A DNA stretch of 64,000 bases, from contig NZ_AP025510.1 of NCBI RefSeq assembly GCF_024347635.1, forward strand, positions 2,666,001-2,730,000, read 5' to 3'. This document shows, piece by piece, positions 37,761 to 53,979 of this stretch (within the stretch, counting starts at the first letter, position 1; every line of letters starts with the position of its first letter). Source of the DNA: Vibrio tasmaniensis. GTDB taxonomy: Bacteria; Pseudomonadota; Gammaproteobacteria; Enterobacterales; Vibrionaceae. The notes under the pieces were generated by a model. That model made no database searches and was not told the DNA's origin. It worked only from the letters and a program-made list of their open reading frames with translations. The translations under genes and the position numbers were made by a program.

Positions 37761-38292
37761 ATTTTCAAAGCACTCAAGTAAATAAGAATGAATATCAGTC
37801 TTTTTTTTTGAAAAAAAATTACATCCCTGCAAAATTCGACCAATTAGTTTACTCAAGGATTTTTGCGAGCAACCTATCAAATATCAATAAACATGCAAAA
37901 AATAAGCTCTATTTGCCTAATGTTGCACATTTGTTAGGCATTAAATTCAAAACAAAACGAAAAAAATGGTCTACATCGGTTAACTTTCATTGCAATTCGC
38001 CTAGACAAAATTGTAGGATACTTACACATATTGGCTAATTCTGAGTGTTTACTTACATCGAAAACTTGCCAATAAGTCGGTGATATCCATACCCCACCTA
38101 TATAAACCACTAGTTTGTGGTAAAAAATAAACGGATATCACTAAGGATTGTTTTTCTCGCAATACTTTTCCTGCGAGATACGGAAAGGATTCAAACCGCC
38201 AACACAGGCAGGTTTAGACTCATAAATATAAAAGGACAAGGCTGACTTTATACAAAAAAGTTGCGCCTAGATTTAACTGGAAGGATGTATCT
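37761..38292 (+). promoter_or_regulatory. gltB-1 regulatory region with palindromes and structured leader
   Basis: No gene in 530 bp. Seen: an operator-like palindrome TGCCTAA-N13-TTAGGCA (37914-37940); a 9-bp inverted repeat GTGATATCC/GGATATCAC (38080-38088 and 38133-38141) enclosing ACCAC/GTGGT; and a 7-bp hairpin TCTCGCA/TGCGAGA (38155-38178). The last could be in the 5' untranslated region. No known riboswitch pattern fits. A ribosome binding site GGAAGGA precedes the gltB ATG. Confidence 0.4.
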
Positions 38293-41200
38293 ATGGTAGA
38301 TCAAGAGCAGAACTCACAGGGTCTGTATACTCCTGAATTGGAGCATGACGCTTGTGGTATCGGTTTTGTTGCGCATCTAAAGAATCGTAAATCTCATGAT
38401 GTAGTAACTCAAGCACTCGATATGCTTGCACGTATGGAACACCGTGGCGGCCAAGGCTGTGATCCGTGTTCTGGTGATGGTGCAGGTATCCTGCTACAGA
38501 AGCCACACGAATTCTTACTAGAAGAAGCCGTAAAGCTTGGAATTAAACTGCCATCTTTTGAAAAATATGGTGTTGGTGTTGTACTTTTCCCTAAGGATGA
38601 ATACAAACGTGCACAGTGTCGTGACATTCTAGAACGCAATGCACAGCGCCTTGAGTTAGAAGTTATCGGTTACCGTGAACTTCCAACTGACAATTCAATG
38701 ATTGGTGCTGACCCACTAAGCACTGAACCTCAATTTGAACACGTATTTATTTCTGGCGGCCCTGGTATCACACCAGAAGAGCTTGAGCGTAAACTGTATG
38801 TTCTACGTAACTACACGGTTCGTGTATGCCTAGAAAGCGTGTCAAACATCGGTGACGACTTCTACATCAACTCTATGTCTTACAAGACATTAGTGTACAA
38901 AGGTCAGCTAACAACAGAACAAGTTCCTCAGTACTTCCTAGACCTGCAAAACCCAACTATGGTGACAGCTCTAGCACTTGTACACTCTCGTTTCTCTACC
39001 AATACATTCCCTCGTTGGCGTCTGGCTCAGCCTTTCCGTTACATCGCTCATAATGGCGAAATCAATACGGTTCGCGGCAATCTAAACTGGATGAAAGCAC
39101 GTGAAGCAATCCTAGAGTCGGATCTGTTTACACAAGCTGAAATCGACATGCTGCTTCCTATCTGTCAGGAAGGCAGCTCGGATTCATCAAACTTCGATAT
39201 GGCGCTTGAGCTACTTGTTCTTTCAGGTCGTACTCTGCCACACGCATTAATGATGATGATCCCTGAAGCATGGCAAGAAAACAAAAACATGGATCCAACT
39301 CGTCGTGCGTTCTACCAGTACCACGCGAACGTAATGGAACCATGGGATGGCCCAGCTTCTGTCTGCTTCACTGATGGAGTTCAAGTTGGTGCAACACTTG
39401 ACCGTAACGGTCTACGTCCTTCTCGCTATACAGTAACGAAAGACGACTTCCTAGTGATGGCGTCTGAGTCTGGTGTTGTTGAGATCGCTCCCGAAAACGT
39501 TGAATACCGTGGTCGTTTACAACCAGGTCGTATATTCGTTGCTGACCTTGAACAAGGCCGCATCATTTCTGACGAAGAAGTGAAAGACGGTATTGCTAAA
39601 GCACAGCCCTACGAGAAGTGGGTTGAAGAGAACCTTCTGAGCTTGAAAAAGCTACCGGATGCGAACAACGAATTTAACCAACCTTCTCCAGAAAAGTTAC
39701 TTCACAAACAACAATCGTTTGGTGTGAGCTCTGAAGAAGTAAACGAAATCATTCTACCTCTAGCGAAAACAGGCTACGAGCCACTTTCCGCAATGGGTGC
39801 TGACTGGCCGCTAGCGATTCTTTCTCATCAATCGCAGCACCTTTCAAACTACTTCAAGCAATTATTTGCACAAGTAACTAACCCGCCAATCGATCCGATT
39901 CGTGAGCGTATGGTTATGTCTCTGAACACTTACCTAGGTAAAGATCAGAACCTACTTGCTGAAACACCTGAACACTGTCAAAAAGTAGAACTTGAATCTC
40001 CTGTGCTATCTAACTCAGAATTAGAGAAGCTACGTGCAATCGATAACGAGCACCTTCAAGCGAAGACGCTGGATATCGTATTCCAAGCAAACGGAGACAA
40101 TGGCAAGTTAGAGCGCGCACTTAAGCGTATCTGCCAATACGCAGAAGACGCCGTGATTGATGGCTACTCTATCATCCTACTGACAGACCGTGCGGTTAAC
40201 TCTACCCACGCCGCTATTCCAGCAATGCTGGCAGTTGGCGCGGTTCACCATCACCTAATCCGTAAAGGACTACGTGCTAAGTGTGACATCGTGGTTGAAA
40301 CGGGCGATGCTCGCGAGACACACCACTTTGCAACGCTTATCGGCTACGGTGCGAACGCAGTTAACCCATACCTAGTTATTGAAACGATTGTTGAACTGCA
40401 ACGTACGAAGAAGCTAGATCCAAACGTACACCCGCGTGAGTTATTCGATAACTACCGTAAAGGTGTCAACGGCGGTTTACTGAAGATCTTCTCTAAGATG
40501 GGGATCTCTACGCTACAGTCTTACCACGGTGCACAAATCTTTGAAGCACTTGGTGTAAGCAAGTCAGTGGTTGAAAAATACTTCACGGGTACTGTTTCTC
40601 GTATCCAAGGTCTAACGATCGATGATATCGCACGAGAAGTGCTGGTTCGTCACCGAGTTGGTTACCCAGCTCGTGAAATCCCAGCTCAGATCCTTGATGT
40701 TGGCGGTGTTTACCAGTGGAAGCAACGTGGTGAGAAGCACCTATTCAACCCTGAAACGATTTCTCTACTTCAAGAATCGACGCGTAATAAAGATTACGGT
40801 CAGTTCAAGAAGTACGCAAAAGCAGTCGATGACCAAGGCGACAACGCAGCAACGCTACGTAGCCAACTGGACTTCATCAAGAACCCTGCTGGTTCCATTC
40901 CTCTTGCAGAAGTAGAACCCATCGAGAACATCCTTAAGCGTTTCGCAACAGGCGCAATGAGCTTTGGTTCAATCTCACATGAGGCTCACTCAACACTGGC
41001 TGTTGCAATGAACCGCATTGGCGCGAAATCAAACTCAGGCGAAGGTGGTGAAGATCCAGCTCGTTTCGAACGTAAAGAAAACGGTGACTGGGAACGTTCA
41101 GCAATCAAACAGGTGGCTTCTGGTCGCTTTGGTGTAACGTCTTACTACCTATCTAACGCTGATGAGCTGCAAATCAAGATGGCTCAAGGTGCGAAACCTG

Positions 41201-42840
41201 GCGAAGGTGGTCAACTACCTGGTGATAAGGTAGATGATTGGATCGGTGCAACACGTCACTCGACTCCGGGCGTAGGTCTTATCTCTCCACCGCCACACCA
41301 CGATATCTACTCAATCGAAGATTTGGCTCAGCTGATCTACGATCTGAAAAACGCGAACCGTAACGGCCGTGTCAACGTGAAGCTAGTATCAGAAGCAGGC
41401 GTAGGTACGATTGCATCAGGTGTAGCAAAAGCGAAAGCTGATGTGGTACTTATCGCAGGTTTTGATGGTGGTACGGGTGCATCTCCGATGTCTTCTATCC
41501 GTCACACTGGTCTGCCTTGGGAACTGGGTCTAGCGGAAACGCACCAAACACTACTGAAAAACGGCCTACGTAACCGTATCGTTGTTCAGTCTGATGGTCA
41601 GATGAAAACACCACGTGACCTTGCAGTCGCAACGTTACTTGGCGCTGAAGAATGGGGCGTAGCAACAGCAGCTCTAGTGGTTGAAGGCTGTATCATGATG
41701 CGTAAGTGTCACAAGAATACATGTCCTGTTGGTATCGCAACACAGAACAAAACCCTGCGTGAGCGTTTCGACGGCCGCGTAGAAGACGTAGTAACGTTCT
41801 TCCAATACATGGCAGAAGGCCTACGAGAAGTAATGGCTGAACTTGGCTTCCGTTCTATCGACGAAATGGTTGGTCAATCGCACAAACTTAAAGTTCGTGA
41901 TGACATCGGTCACTGGAAGTACAAGAACCTCGACCTAACACCTGTACTGCACATTGAGCAGGCGCGTGAAGACGACGGTATCTACAACCAGAGACAACAA
42001 AACCACAACCTAGAAGATGTTCTTGACCGTAAACTGATTCAAGCTGCCATTCCAGCTCTTGAGAAAGGCGAAGCCGTGAATGCGACCTTCCCTATAATCA
42101 ACACGGACCGCTCTGCGGGTACGATGCTATCGAATGAAATTTCGAAAGTTTACAAAGATCAAGGTTTACCACAACCAATGAACGTTAAGTTCTACGGTAG
42201 TGCTGGTCAATCTTTCGGTGCGTTCCTTGCGAAAGGCGTAAAATTCGAAGTAGAAGGCGACGCGAACGATTACTGGGGTAAAGGTCTGTCTGGCGGTACC
42301 TTGGTACTGTACCCAGATGCGAAATCATCTATCGTTGCGGAAGATAATATCGTGGTCGGTAACGTATGTTTCTACGGTGCCACTTCTGGTGAATCTTTCA
42401 TTCGCGGTATGGCTGGCGAACGTTTCTGTGTTCGTAACTCAGGTGCGAAGGTTGTAGTTGAAGGTGTTGGTGACCACGGTTGTGAATACATGACAGGTGG
42501 CGCGGCAATTATCCTTGGCTCAACGGGGCGTAACTTTGCTGCAGGTATGAGTGGCGGTGTCGCTTATGTTTGGGATAAAGCAGGCGACTTCGAAACCAAG
42601 CTCAACGCAGAACTTGTAGACTTAGATCCAATTGAACAAGAAGATAAAGATCTTCTACTAGATATGCTAACGAAGCATGTTGAATTCACAGGAAGTGAAG
42701 TTGCTCAGTCTTTCCTAGACAACTTTGAAGTAAGTGTCGCATCACTAGTTAAAGTAATGCCACGCGACTACAAAGCAGTTCTGGAGAAGCGTAAAGCTGA
42801 AGCACAACAGGCACAAACGGAAGAAGTGGAGGCAGTATAA
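38293..42840 (+). CDS. gltB: GltB-1, glutamate synthase large subunit (first copy)
   Basis: The NADPH-GOGAT alpha subunit transfers the glutamine amide to 2-oxoglutarate. The 1515-residue protein has an N-terminal Ntn amidotransferase whose catalytic Cys21 (HDACGIGFVAHL) is exposed by removal of a 20-residue propeptide, an FMN-binding synthase domain ([20 protein letters not shown]), a 3Fe-4S cysteine cluster (CIMMRKCHKNTCPVG) and the C-terminal beta-helix. It differs clearly from the second copy at 44755, which is the closer match to E. coli GltB; this copy resembles the Pseudomonas/alpha-proteobacterial type. It overlaps gltD by one base. Confidence 0.95.
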   Translation: MVDQEQNSQGLYTPELEHDACGIGFVAHLKNRKSHDVVTQALDMLARMEHRGGQGCDPCSGDGAGILLQKPHEFLLEEAVKLGIKLPSFEKYGVGVVLFPKDEYKRAQCRDILERNAQRLELEVIGYRELPTDNSMIGADPLSTEPQFEHVFISGGPGITPEELERKLYVLRNYTVRVCLESVSNIGDDFYINSMSYKTLVYKGQLTTEQVPQYFLDLQNPTMVTALALVHSRFSTNTFPRWRLAQPFRYIAHNGEINTVRGNLNWMKAREAILESDLFTQAEIDMLLPICQEGSSDSSNFDMALELLVLSGRTLPHALMMMIPEAWQENKNMDPTRRAFYQYHANVMEPWDGPASVCFTDGVQVGATLDRNGLRPSRYTVTKDDFLVMASESGVVEIAPENVEYRGRLQPGRIFVADLEQGRIISDEEVKDGIAKAQPYEKWVEENLLSLKKLPDANNEFNQPSPEKLLHKQQSFGVSSEEVNEIILPLAKTGYEPLSAMGADWPLAILSHQSQHLSNYFKQLFAQVTNPPIDPIRERMVMSLNTYLGKDQNLLAETPEHCQKVELESPVLSNSELEKLRAIDNEHLQAKTLDIVFQANGDNGKLERALKRICQYAEDAVIDGYSIILLTDRAVNSTHAAIPAMLAVGAVHHHLIRKGLRAKCDIVVETGDARETHHFATLIGYGANAVNPYLVIETIVELQRTKKLDPNVHPRELFDNYRKGVNGGLLKIFSKMGISTLQSYHGAQIFEALGVSKSVVEKYFTGTVSRIQGLTIDDIAREVLVRHRVGYPAREIPAQILDVGGVYQWKQRGEKHLFNPETISLLQESTRNKDYGQFKKYAKAVDDQGDNAATLRSQLDFIKNPAGSIPLAEVEPIENILKRFATGAMSFGSISHEAHSTLAVAMNRIGAKSNSGEGGEDPARFERKENGDWERSAIKQVASGRFGVTSYYLSNADELQIKMAQGAKPGEGGQLPGDKVDDWIGATRHSTPGVGLISPPPHHDIYSIEDLAQLIYDLKNANRNGRVNVKLVSEAGVGTIASGVAKAKADVVLIAGFDGGTGASPMSSIRHTGLPWELGLAETHQTLLKNGLRNRIVVQSDGQMKTPRDLAVATLLGAEEWGVATAALVVEGCIMMRKCHKNTCPVGIATQNKTLRERFDGRVEDVVTFFQYMAEGLREVMAELGFRSIDEMVGQSHKLKVRDDIGHWKYKNLDLTPVLHIEQAREDDGIYNQRQQNHNLEDVLDRKLIQAAIPALEKGEAVNATFPIINTDRSAGTMLSNEISKVYKDQGLPQPMNVKFYGSAGQSFGAFLAKGVKFEVEGDANDYWGKGLSGGTLVLYPDAKSSIVAEDNIVVGNVCFYGATSGESFIRGMAGERFCVRNSGAKVVVEGVGDHGCEYMTGGAAIILGSTGRNFAAGMSGGVAYVWDKAGDFETKLNAELVDLDPIEQEDKDLLLDMLTKHVEFTGSEVAQSFLDNFEVSVASLVKVMPRDYKAVLEKRKAEAQQAQTEEVEAV

Positions 42841-44309
42841 TGGGTAAGCCTACTGGATTTTTAGAACACGGTCGTGAGCTTCCAAAAAAGCTCGATCCGT
42901 CAGTTCGAATTGAAGACAACAAAGAGTTCGTACTTAACGAAGAGTTTGGTGAAAAGATCAGTACTCAAGCATCTCGTTGTATGGACTGTGGCGTACCTTT
43001 CTGTCACAACGGCTGTCCGATTGGTAACATCATCCCAGAATTCAATGATGCGGTTTACCGTGACAGCTGGGAAGAGGCTTGGAACATTCTAAGCTCTACC
43101 AACAACTTCCCTGAGTTTACAGGTCGTGTTTGTCCTGCTCCTTGTGAAAGTGCCTGTGTTCTTGGCATCAACCAAGACCCAATCACTATCTGTAATATCG
43201 AGAAAACGATTGTAGAAACTGCGTACCGTGAAGGGTACGCAAAGCCTAAGACACCACGCTCTCGCACAGGTAAAACTGTCGCGGTTATCGGTTCAGGTCC
43301 TGCTGGCTTAGCCGCCGCTGAACAGCTAAACAGCGCTGGTCACTCGGTAACGGTATTTGAACGTGACGAGAAAGTCGGTGGTCTACTTCGCTTCGGTATC
43401 CCAGATTTCAAACTGGGGATGGACGTAATTGATCGTAAGATCAACCTAATGGCTGAAGCTGGCGTTGAGTTTAAAGTAAACCAACATATCGGTGTTGATG
43501 TTAATGCTCAACAGCTACGCCAAGAGTTTGATGTGGTATTGCTAACGGGTGGTTCTACGGTTCCACGCGACTTACCAATCCCAGGTCGTGAGCTTAAAGG
43601 CGTTCATTTTGCCATGGAATTCCTTGGTCAAAACAACCGCCGTGCCAACGACTTAGATCTTAAAACAGAAGAGCTTCACGCTAAAGATAAGCACATTGTG
43701 GTTATCGGTGGTGGTGATACAGGTTCTGACTGTGTGGGCACATCAAACCGTCATAAAGCAGCAAGCATTACTCAGGTTGAGATCATGCCGATCCCACCAG
43801 AGAAACGCCCTGCAAATATGCCTTGGCCTCAATACCCAATGATCATGAAAACCACCACTTCTCACGAAGAAGGTTGTGAACGTCATTGGAACATCTTAAC
43901 CAAAGAGTTCATCGGTAACGAACAAGGTCAAGTGACGGGTCTACGAATTGCTGACATCGTTTGGCAAGATGCAAAACCAGGCGAACGTCCAGGCTTTGAT
44001 GAAGTAGCGAACTCTGAACGTGTTATTCCATGTGATATGGCGTTCCTTGCTATGGGCTTCTTACACCCAGAGCCAACGGGCGTGCTTGCTCAACTAGACA
44101 TTAAACTGGACGAGCGCGGTAACGTCGCTTCTGAAGGTTTTGAGACTAATCAGAAAGGCGTTTTCGCTGCTGGTGATATGCGAACAGGTCAGTCTCTAGT
44201 TGTACGTTGTATTAATGAAGGTCGTGAATGTGCAATTGCCATTGATGACTTCTTAATGGGTAACTCAAACTTAGAAGCGAAAGCAGATTCACTCATGCTT
44301 TCCGCATAA
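42840..44309 (+). CDS. gltD: GltD-1, glutamate synthase small subunit (first copy)
   Basis: The beta subunit passes electrons from NADPH through FAD to the large subunit. The 489-residue protein has two N-terminal 4Fe-4S cysteine groups (CMDCGVPFCHNGCP; CPAPCESACVLG), an FAD-binding [13 protein letters not shown] and a second nucleotide-binding GGGDTGSDC. The start ATG overlaps the gltB stop (TAATG), so translation is coupled. A strong terminator follows 70 bases after the stop. Confidence 0.95.
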   Translation: MGKPTGFLEHGRELPKKLDPSVRIEDNKEFVLNEEFGEKISTQASRCMDCGVPFCHNGCPIGNIIPEFNDAVYRDSWEEAWNILSSTNNFPEFTGRVCPAPCESACVLGINQDPITICNIEKTIVETAYREGYAKPKTPRSRTGKTVAVIGSGPAGLAAAEQLNSAGHSVTVFERDEKVGGLLRFGIPDFKLGMDVIDRKINLMAEAGVEFKVNQHIGVDVNAQQLRQEFDVVLLTGGSTVPRDLPIPGRELKGVHFAMEFLGQNNRRANDLDLKTEELHAKDKHIVVIGGGDTGSDCVGTSNRHKAASITQVEIMPIPPEKRPANMPWPQYPMIMKTTTSHEEGCERHWNILTKEFIGNEQGQVTGLRIADIVWQDAKPGERPGFDEVANSERVIPCDMAFLAMGFLHPEPTGVLAQLDIKLDERGNVASEGFETNQKGVFAAGDMRTGQSLVVRCINEGRECAIAIDDFLMGNSNLEAKADSLMLSA

Positions 44310-44374
44310 TATTTCTCAGGCTAGCGTCGATGACGTTAGCCTAGAGGAAAAGCAATACCCTTCCTAACTTTTAT

Positions 44375-44407
44375 GTTTGGCTAGCACTCGATGCTAGCCT
44401 TTTTTCT
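44375..44407 (+). terminator. Terminator of the first gltBD operon
   Basis: The stem GGCTAGCA/TGCTAGCC (44379-44399) is followed by T7. A related hairpin (AGGCTAGCGTC/GACGTTAGCCT) lies just before it at 44319-44345 without a T run. Confidence 0.9.
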
Positions 44408-44754
44408 ATCTGACTTACGGTTCCTGCGACATTCCTTTCGTACACATGTTAAATCCCATTAACAACCACCTTTTATATCCCTTTGATATCACTCTATTAT
44501 TTTAGATTATTACGTGGTTAATCGCGTTTACGCATGATAATTAACCATGAACTTGACCTTAAACACAATTAGCTATACGTTGTAAAGCTGGTGAAAATAA
44601 AACCAATCGGTTTTGTTAACACAACCAATAACGTTTTAACTAGCTAAGAACAAACTATAAATTTATATAAGAACAAGTTTATAAAAAATAATAAGCATAT
44701 GAATAGTTAGTCATTTACTGTCTGGATGACAGAGAAGCAAAAGGGAGAATTGCA
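44408..44754 (+). promoter_or_regulatory. Promoter region of the second gltBD operon
   Basis: AT-rich spacer. An inverted repeat TGGTTAAT/ATTAACCA (44515-44522 and 44540-44547) and a short AAAACC-AATC-GGTTTT palindrome could be operators. No ORF is supported. GGGAGA lies 7 bases before the gltB-2 ATG. Confidence 0.35.
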
Positions 44755-50647
<5,893 letters not shown>

Positions 50648-50680
50648 TTGGGTTTCCTTTATTACTCAGTTCGTTACTAT

Positions 50681-50711
50681 AAAAAAAGGATCCAATGATG
50701 GATCCTTTTTT
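50681..50711 (+). terminator. Terminator of the second gltBD operon
   Basis: The stem AAAGGATCC/GGATCCTTT with a 6-base loop (50685-50708) lies within A7 and T6 runs. Confidence 0.9.
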
Positions 50712-50818
50712 GAATTGGATACGTTTATCACAAGCATAACGAAAATACGTAAAACATTCGCAAACAAGCCAATCCCGATAACTAGAATTAAAACTAAAAC
50801 AACGCCATAGGAAACACT

Positions 50819-51247
50819 ATGAAAAAAGCCGCCCTCCTCTCTCTATCTCTTTTGACTTTAACCGCTTGCAGCCAAGGAATCACAAACATGAAAGACAGAA
50901 CGTCATCACCTTGTGGAGATAAACCAAACTGCGTATCAACTCAAGATGACCGTGAACAGCATGCATTGGCCGCGTTTGAGTTATCAGATTCAGCTAACTT
51001 AGATGCGATTGAGCAAGTTGCGCTGACCTTACCAGGAGCGAAAACAGCCAACAAAACCGAAGGCTACCTTCGCGTTGAATGTACTTCTCGCATCATGCGC
51101 TTTGTCGATGACTTAGAGCTTAAGATCACTGATGGCAAACTGATCGTGCGTTCAGAGTCTCGCACTGGCCATTCTGATTTTGGCGTCAACCGAAAACGTG
51201 CTGAACAACTTCGAGCTAGCTTGAAAAGCGAAGGCTTAATCAAATAG
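50819..51247 (+). CDS. DUF1499 family lipoprotein
   Basis: A 142-residue protein with a lipoprotein signal (MKKAALLSLSLLTLTAC, Cys17) and the DUF1499 pattern: PCGDKPNCVSTQ, YLRVECTSRIMRFVDDLE and VRSESRTGHSDFGVNRKRAE. The family is of unknown function and some members are membrane-linked. It stands alone between the gltBD terminator and mtnN. Confidence 0.9.
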   Translation: MKKAALLSLSLLTLTACSQGITNMKDRTSSPCGDKPNCVSTQDDREQHALAAFELSDSANLDAIEQVALTLPGAKTANKTEGYLRVECTSRIMRFVDDLELKITDGKLIVRSESRTGHSDFGVNRKRAEQLRASLKSEGLIK

Positions 51248-51374
51248 ATAAAAGAATACACAGATAAATCGTCTGTATTCGGATGAGAAGTGCTTCTGGG
51301 CAGTCGCTCGACACTTCTTATCCATGCTACAATTTCGCTCTACTGTTTAAATATTATTTATTAAGAGACTACAC

Positions 51375-52070
51375 ATGAAAATCGGCATCATTGGCGCAAT
51401 GGAGCAAGAAGTTGCGATCCTAAAAGCAGCAATTTCAGACATTACTGAAGTTAATAAAGGCGGTTGTACCTTTTTCTCTGGTCAGATAGATGGTGTTGAC
51501 GTTGTTTTGCTTCAATCAGGCATTGGTAAAGTAGCAGCGGCTGTTGGTACTTCAATCCTACTAAGCGAATACCAACCAGATGTAGTATTAAACACTGGCT
51601 CTGCTGGCGGTTTTGATTCAACGCTAAACCTTGGCGATGTGGTTATCTCTACAGAAGTTCGTCACCACGATGCTGACGTTACGGCTTTCGGTTACGAAAT
51701 CGGCCAAATGGCAGGTCAACCTGCAGCATTCAAAGCTGACGACAAACTGATGGCTGTTGCAGAACAAGCACTAGCACAAATGGAAGATAAACACGCCGTT
51801 CGCGGTCTTATCTGTACTGGCGACGCATTTGTTTGCACAGCAGAACGCCAAGCGTTCATCCGCAAGCACTTCCCATCAGTAGTTGCTGTAGAGATGGAAG
51901 CATCGGCTATCGCTCAAGCTTGTCACCAATTCCAAGTACCATTTGTGGTTGTTCGTGCAATCTCTGACGTTGCAGACAAAGAATCACCAATGAGCTTCGA
52001 AGAGTTCCTGCCACTAGCGGCACAAAGCTCTTCTGAAATGGTTATCAAAATGGTTGCCCTACTAAAGTAA
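51375..52070 (+). CDS. mtnN: MtnN (Pfs), MTA/SAH nucleosidase
   Basis: MtnN hydrolyses 5'-methylthioadenosine and S-adenosylhomocysteine, salvaging methionine and supplying S-ribosylhomocysteine for LuxS and the AI-2 signal. The 231-residue protein has Glu12 ([10 protein letters not shown]), the [10 protein letters not shown] block and the catalytic Asp in RAISDVAD. It starts the run mtnN, CobD-like, btuF, TRIC, with only 10 bases to the next gene. In E. coli pfs and btuF are likewise adjacent. Confidence 0.96.
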   Translation: MKIGIIGAMEQEVAILKAAISDITEVNKGGCTFFSGQIDGVDVVLLQSGIGKVAAAVGTSILLSEYQPDVVLNTGSAGGFDSTLNLGDVVISTEVRHHDADVTAFGYEIGQMAGQPAAFKADDKLMAVAEQALAQMEDKHAVRGLICTGDAFVCTAERQAFIRKHFPSVVAVEMEASAIAQACHQFQVPFVVVRAISDVADKESPMSFEEFLPLAAQSSSEMVIKMVALLK

Positions 52071-52080
52071 GCGACTAGAC

Positions 52081-53034
52081 ATGCAAACACTGTTTGATCA
52101 GGTATTTGCGAATGGCGTGCTCCTTGTAATGTGGGGAGCACTGCTTTTTCATTTAATTTTACCTATCCCCCATGCCGCACACCCCACGACCTTATGGCAT
52201 AAGTTTGCTGAACTTTTAGCAACCAAGGTTAATAACAATCAAAATTATTCCCAAAGCTTAATCTCAGGCACTTTAGCTTGGGGGTTAATGGTCTTGCCGG
52301 CTCTGGTTATCCTATTGGCACTGCAACCACTGGTTTGGCAATCGCAACTGTTTGAATTAGCCCTGTTGTTACTCGCCATTGATTGGCGTAACAATGAAAA
52401 GTTGGCAAATCAACTGATCAAAGCTCTTGGCCGAGAAGATAAAGCCGAAGCTCGCCAGTTACTGGCTCCGATTGTTAACCGTCAAACTGAATCACTGTCA
52501 TCACTTGGGCTTGGCAAAGCCGCTGCTGAAACTATCATCATGGGTTACGCTCGTAATGTGGTTTGTGTTTTATTCTGGTACGCCATTGGTGGTGGAATCG
52601 CCGCTTTAATGTATCGCCTGATTGTCGAATTAGCCCGAGCGTGGTCACCAAGTCGTAAGCGATTTTCTCCATTTGGCTCAACCGCTATCAAGATCGTCGC
52701 TATCCTAGAATTTATACCAATGCGCTTGTTTGCCTTGATGATTGTATGTGGCGATAAAGCGTCTCACACATTCAAGATGATGCTCGTTCAGAGTCGCTCT
52801 TGGCCATTGCCCGGACCTGCATGGTTGATTACTGCTGTCGGCAACAAGCTTGAGCTGTCACTGGGCGGCCCTGCGATTTACGACAACACCAAAGCTATTC
52901 GAGCAAAATTAGGCGGCAGAGTCGCCCCTTCAGCGCTGCACTTATCTCAAATTCAAAAACTGCTGTTTGGTCGCATCGCTATCTGGATATTTTTACAAAG
53001 CCTAATCTTACTATTTGTTCACCAAGGGATTTAG
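52081..53034 (+). CDS. CobD/CbiB-family membrane protein (cobalamin biosynthesis)
   Basis: A 317-residue membrane protein with about 5 hydrophobic segments, resembling CobD/CbiB, which attaches aminopropanol to cobyric acid to give cobinamide. The conserved end SRSWPLPGPAWLITAVGNKLELSLGG is recognisable. It is cotranscribed with mtnN and btuF. Since btuF imports corrinoids, a role in remodelling salvaged corrinoid is plausible, but the rest of the pathway is not in the window. The true activity is untested by anything visible here. Confidence 0.82.
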   Translation: MQTLFDQVFANGVLLVMWGALLFHLILPIPHAAHPTTLWHKFAELLATKVNNNQNYSQSLISGTLAWGLMVLPALVILLALQPLVWQSQLFELALLLLAIDWRNNEKLANQLIKALGREDKAEARQLLAPIVNRQTESLSSLGLGKAAAETIIMGYARNVVCVLFWYAIGGGIAALMYRLIVELARAWSPSRKRFSPFGSTAIKIVAILEFIPMRLFALMIVCGDKASHTFKMMLVQSRSWPLPGPAWLITAVGNKLELSLGGPAIYDNTKAIRAKLGGRVAPSALHLSQIQKLLFGRIAIWIFLQSLILLFVHQGI

Positions 53035-53035
53035 A

Positions 53036-53905
53036 GTGAAACCATTAGCACTTGTTACAAGCCTTACTATTTTGTCTTCCAGCTTATGGCTGCCTTTATC
53101 ATTTGCAGAAGAAGCACTACTGACTTCAGAAAAAGTTCAACCTGCTCAACGTGTGGTTAGCCTTGCTCCTCATGCCACTGAACTCGCATACAGCGCTGGT
53201 TTAGGTGATAAGCTTATTGCGGTGAGTGAGCGAAGTGATTATCCACTACAAGCTGACAAGCTAGAGAAAGTGGCGAATTACCAAGGCATCAAGGTTGAGA
53301 AGATCATCGCCCTGCAACCTGATCTCATTCTCGCATGGCCAGCGGGAAACCCGCCCAGAGAACTCGCGAAACTGGAGCAATTTGGTTTTAATATTTACTA
53401 CTCAAAAACCAAGAGCCTAGATAACATCGCGACCAATATTGAGCAACTTAGCCAATTCGCAAGCGATCCAAGTATTGGCGAAAATAACGCTCAACAATAC
53501 AGAGAGCAGCTCAACGCGTTGAAACTAAAATACAAAGATGCCGAGCCAGTAAACTACTTTTACCAACTCAGTGAGAAGCCGATCATCACTGTTGCTCAAG
53601 GGCACTGGCCAAGTGAGGTGTTTGAGTTTTGTGGCGGTCACAATATTTTCGAAGACAGTGCTTCCCCTTACCCGCAAGTTGGCATTGAGCAAGTTGTATT
53701 AAGGAAGCCGCAAGTGATCTTCACTTCTCAGCACGCGATTGAGAATGGAACCATGTGGCAAACTTGGGAAGATGAGATCCCAGCAGTCGCTCAACATCAG
53801 ATTTGGTCACTCAACTCTGACTGGATTAATCGCCCGACGACGAGAACTTTGAAAGCGATCCAACAAGTATGCGATTTCTTCGATAGAGCTAGGCAAAATC
53901 ACTAA
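53036..53905 (+). CDS. btuF: BtuF, periplasmic vitamin B12-binding protein
   Basis: The substrate-binding protein for the BtuCD B12 importer. The 289-residue protein has a signal peptide (SLTILSSSLWLPLSFAEE) and the PF01497 fold: RVVSLAPHATELAYSAGLGD at the start of the first lobe, LQPDLILAW, and the second lobe FEFCGGHNIF. I choose the GTG one base after the CobD-like stop, because AAGGGA lies 6 bases upstream within that gene. An in-frame TTG at 53015 is an unlikely start. Confidence 0.93.
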   Translation: MKPLALVTSLTILSSSLWLPLSFAEEALLTSEKVQPAQRVVSLAPHATELAYSAGLGDKLIAVSERSDYPLQADKLEKVANYQGIKVEKIIALQPDLILAWPAGNPPRELAKLEQFGFNIYYSKTKSLDNIATNIEQLSQFASDPSIGENNAQQYREQLNALKLKYKDAEPVNYFYQLSEKPIITVAQGHWPSEVFEFCGGHNIFEDSASPYPQVGIEQVVLRKPQVIFTSQHAIENGTMWQTWEDEIPAVAQHQIWSLNSDWINRPTTRTLKAIQQVCDFFDRARQNH

Positions 53906-53979
53906 CTATTTGCTGCGTTTTTTCGTACAATTTGCCACCGACCTGTACCTACAATTTCAACCATAAGAGCACCAGTATC

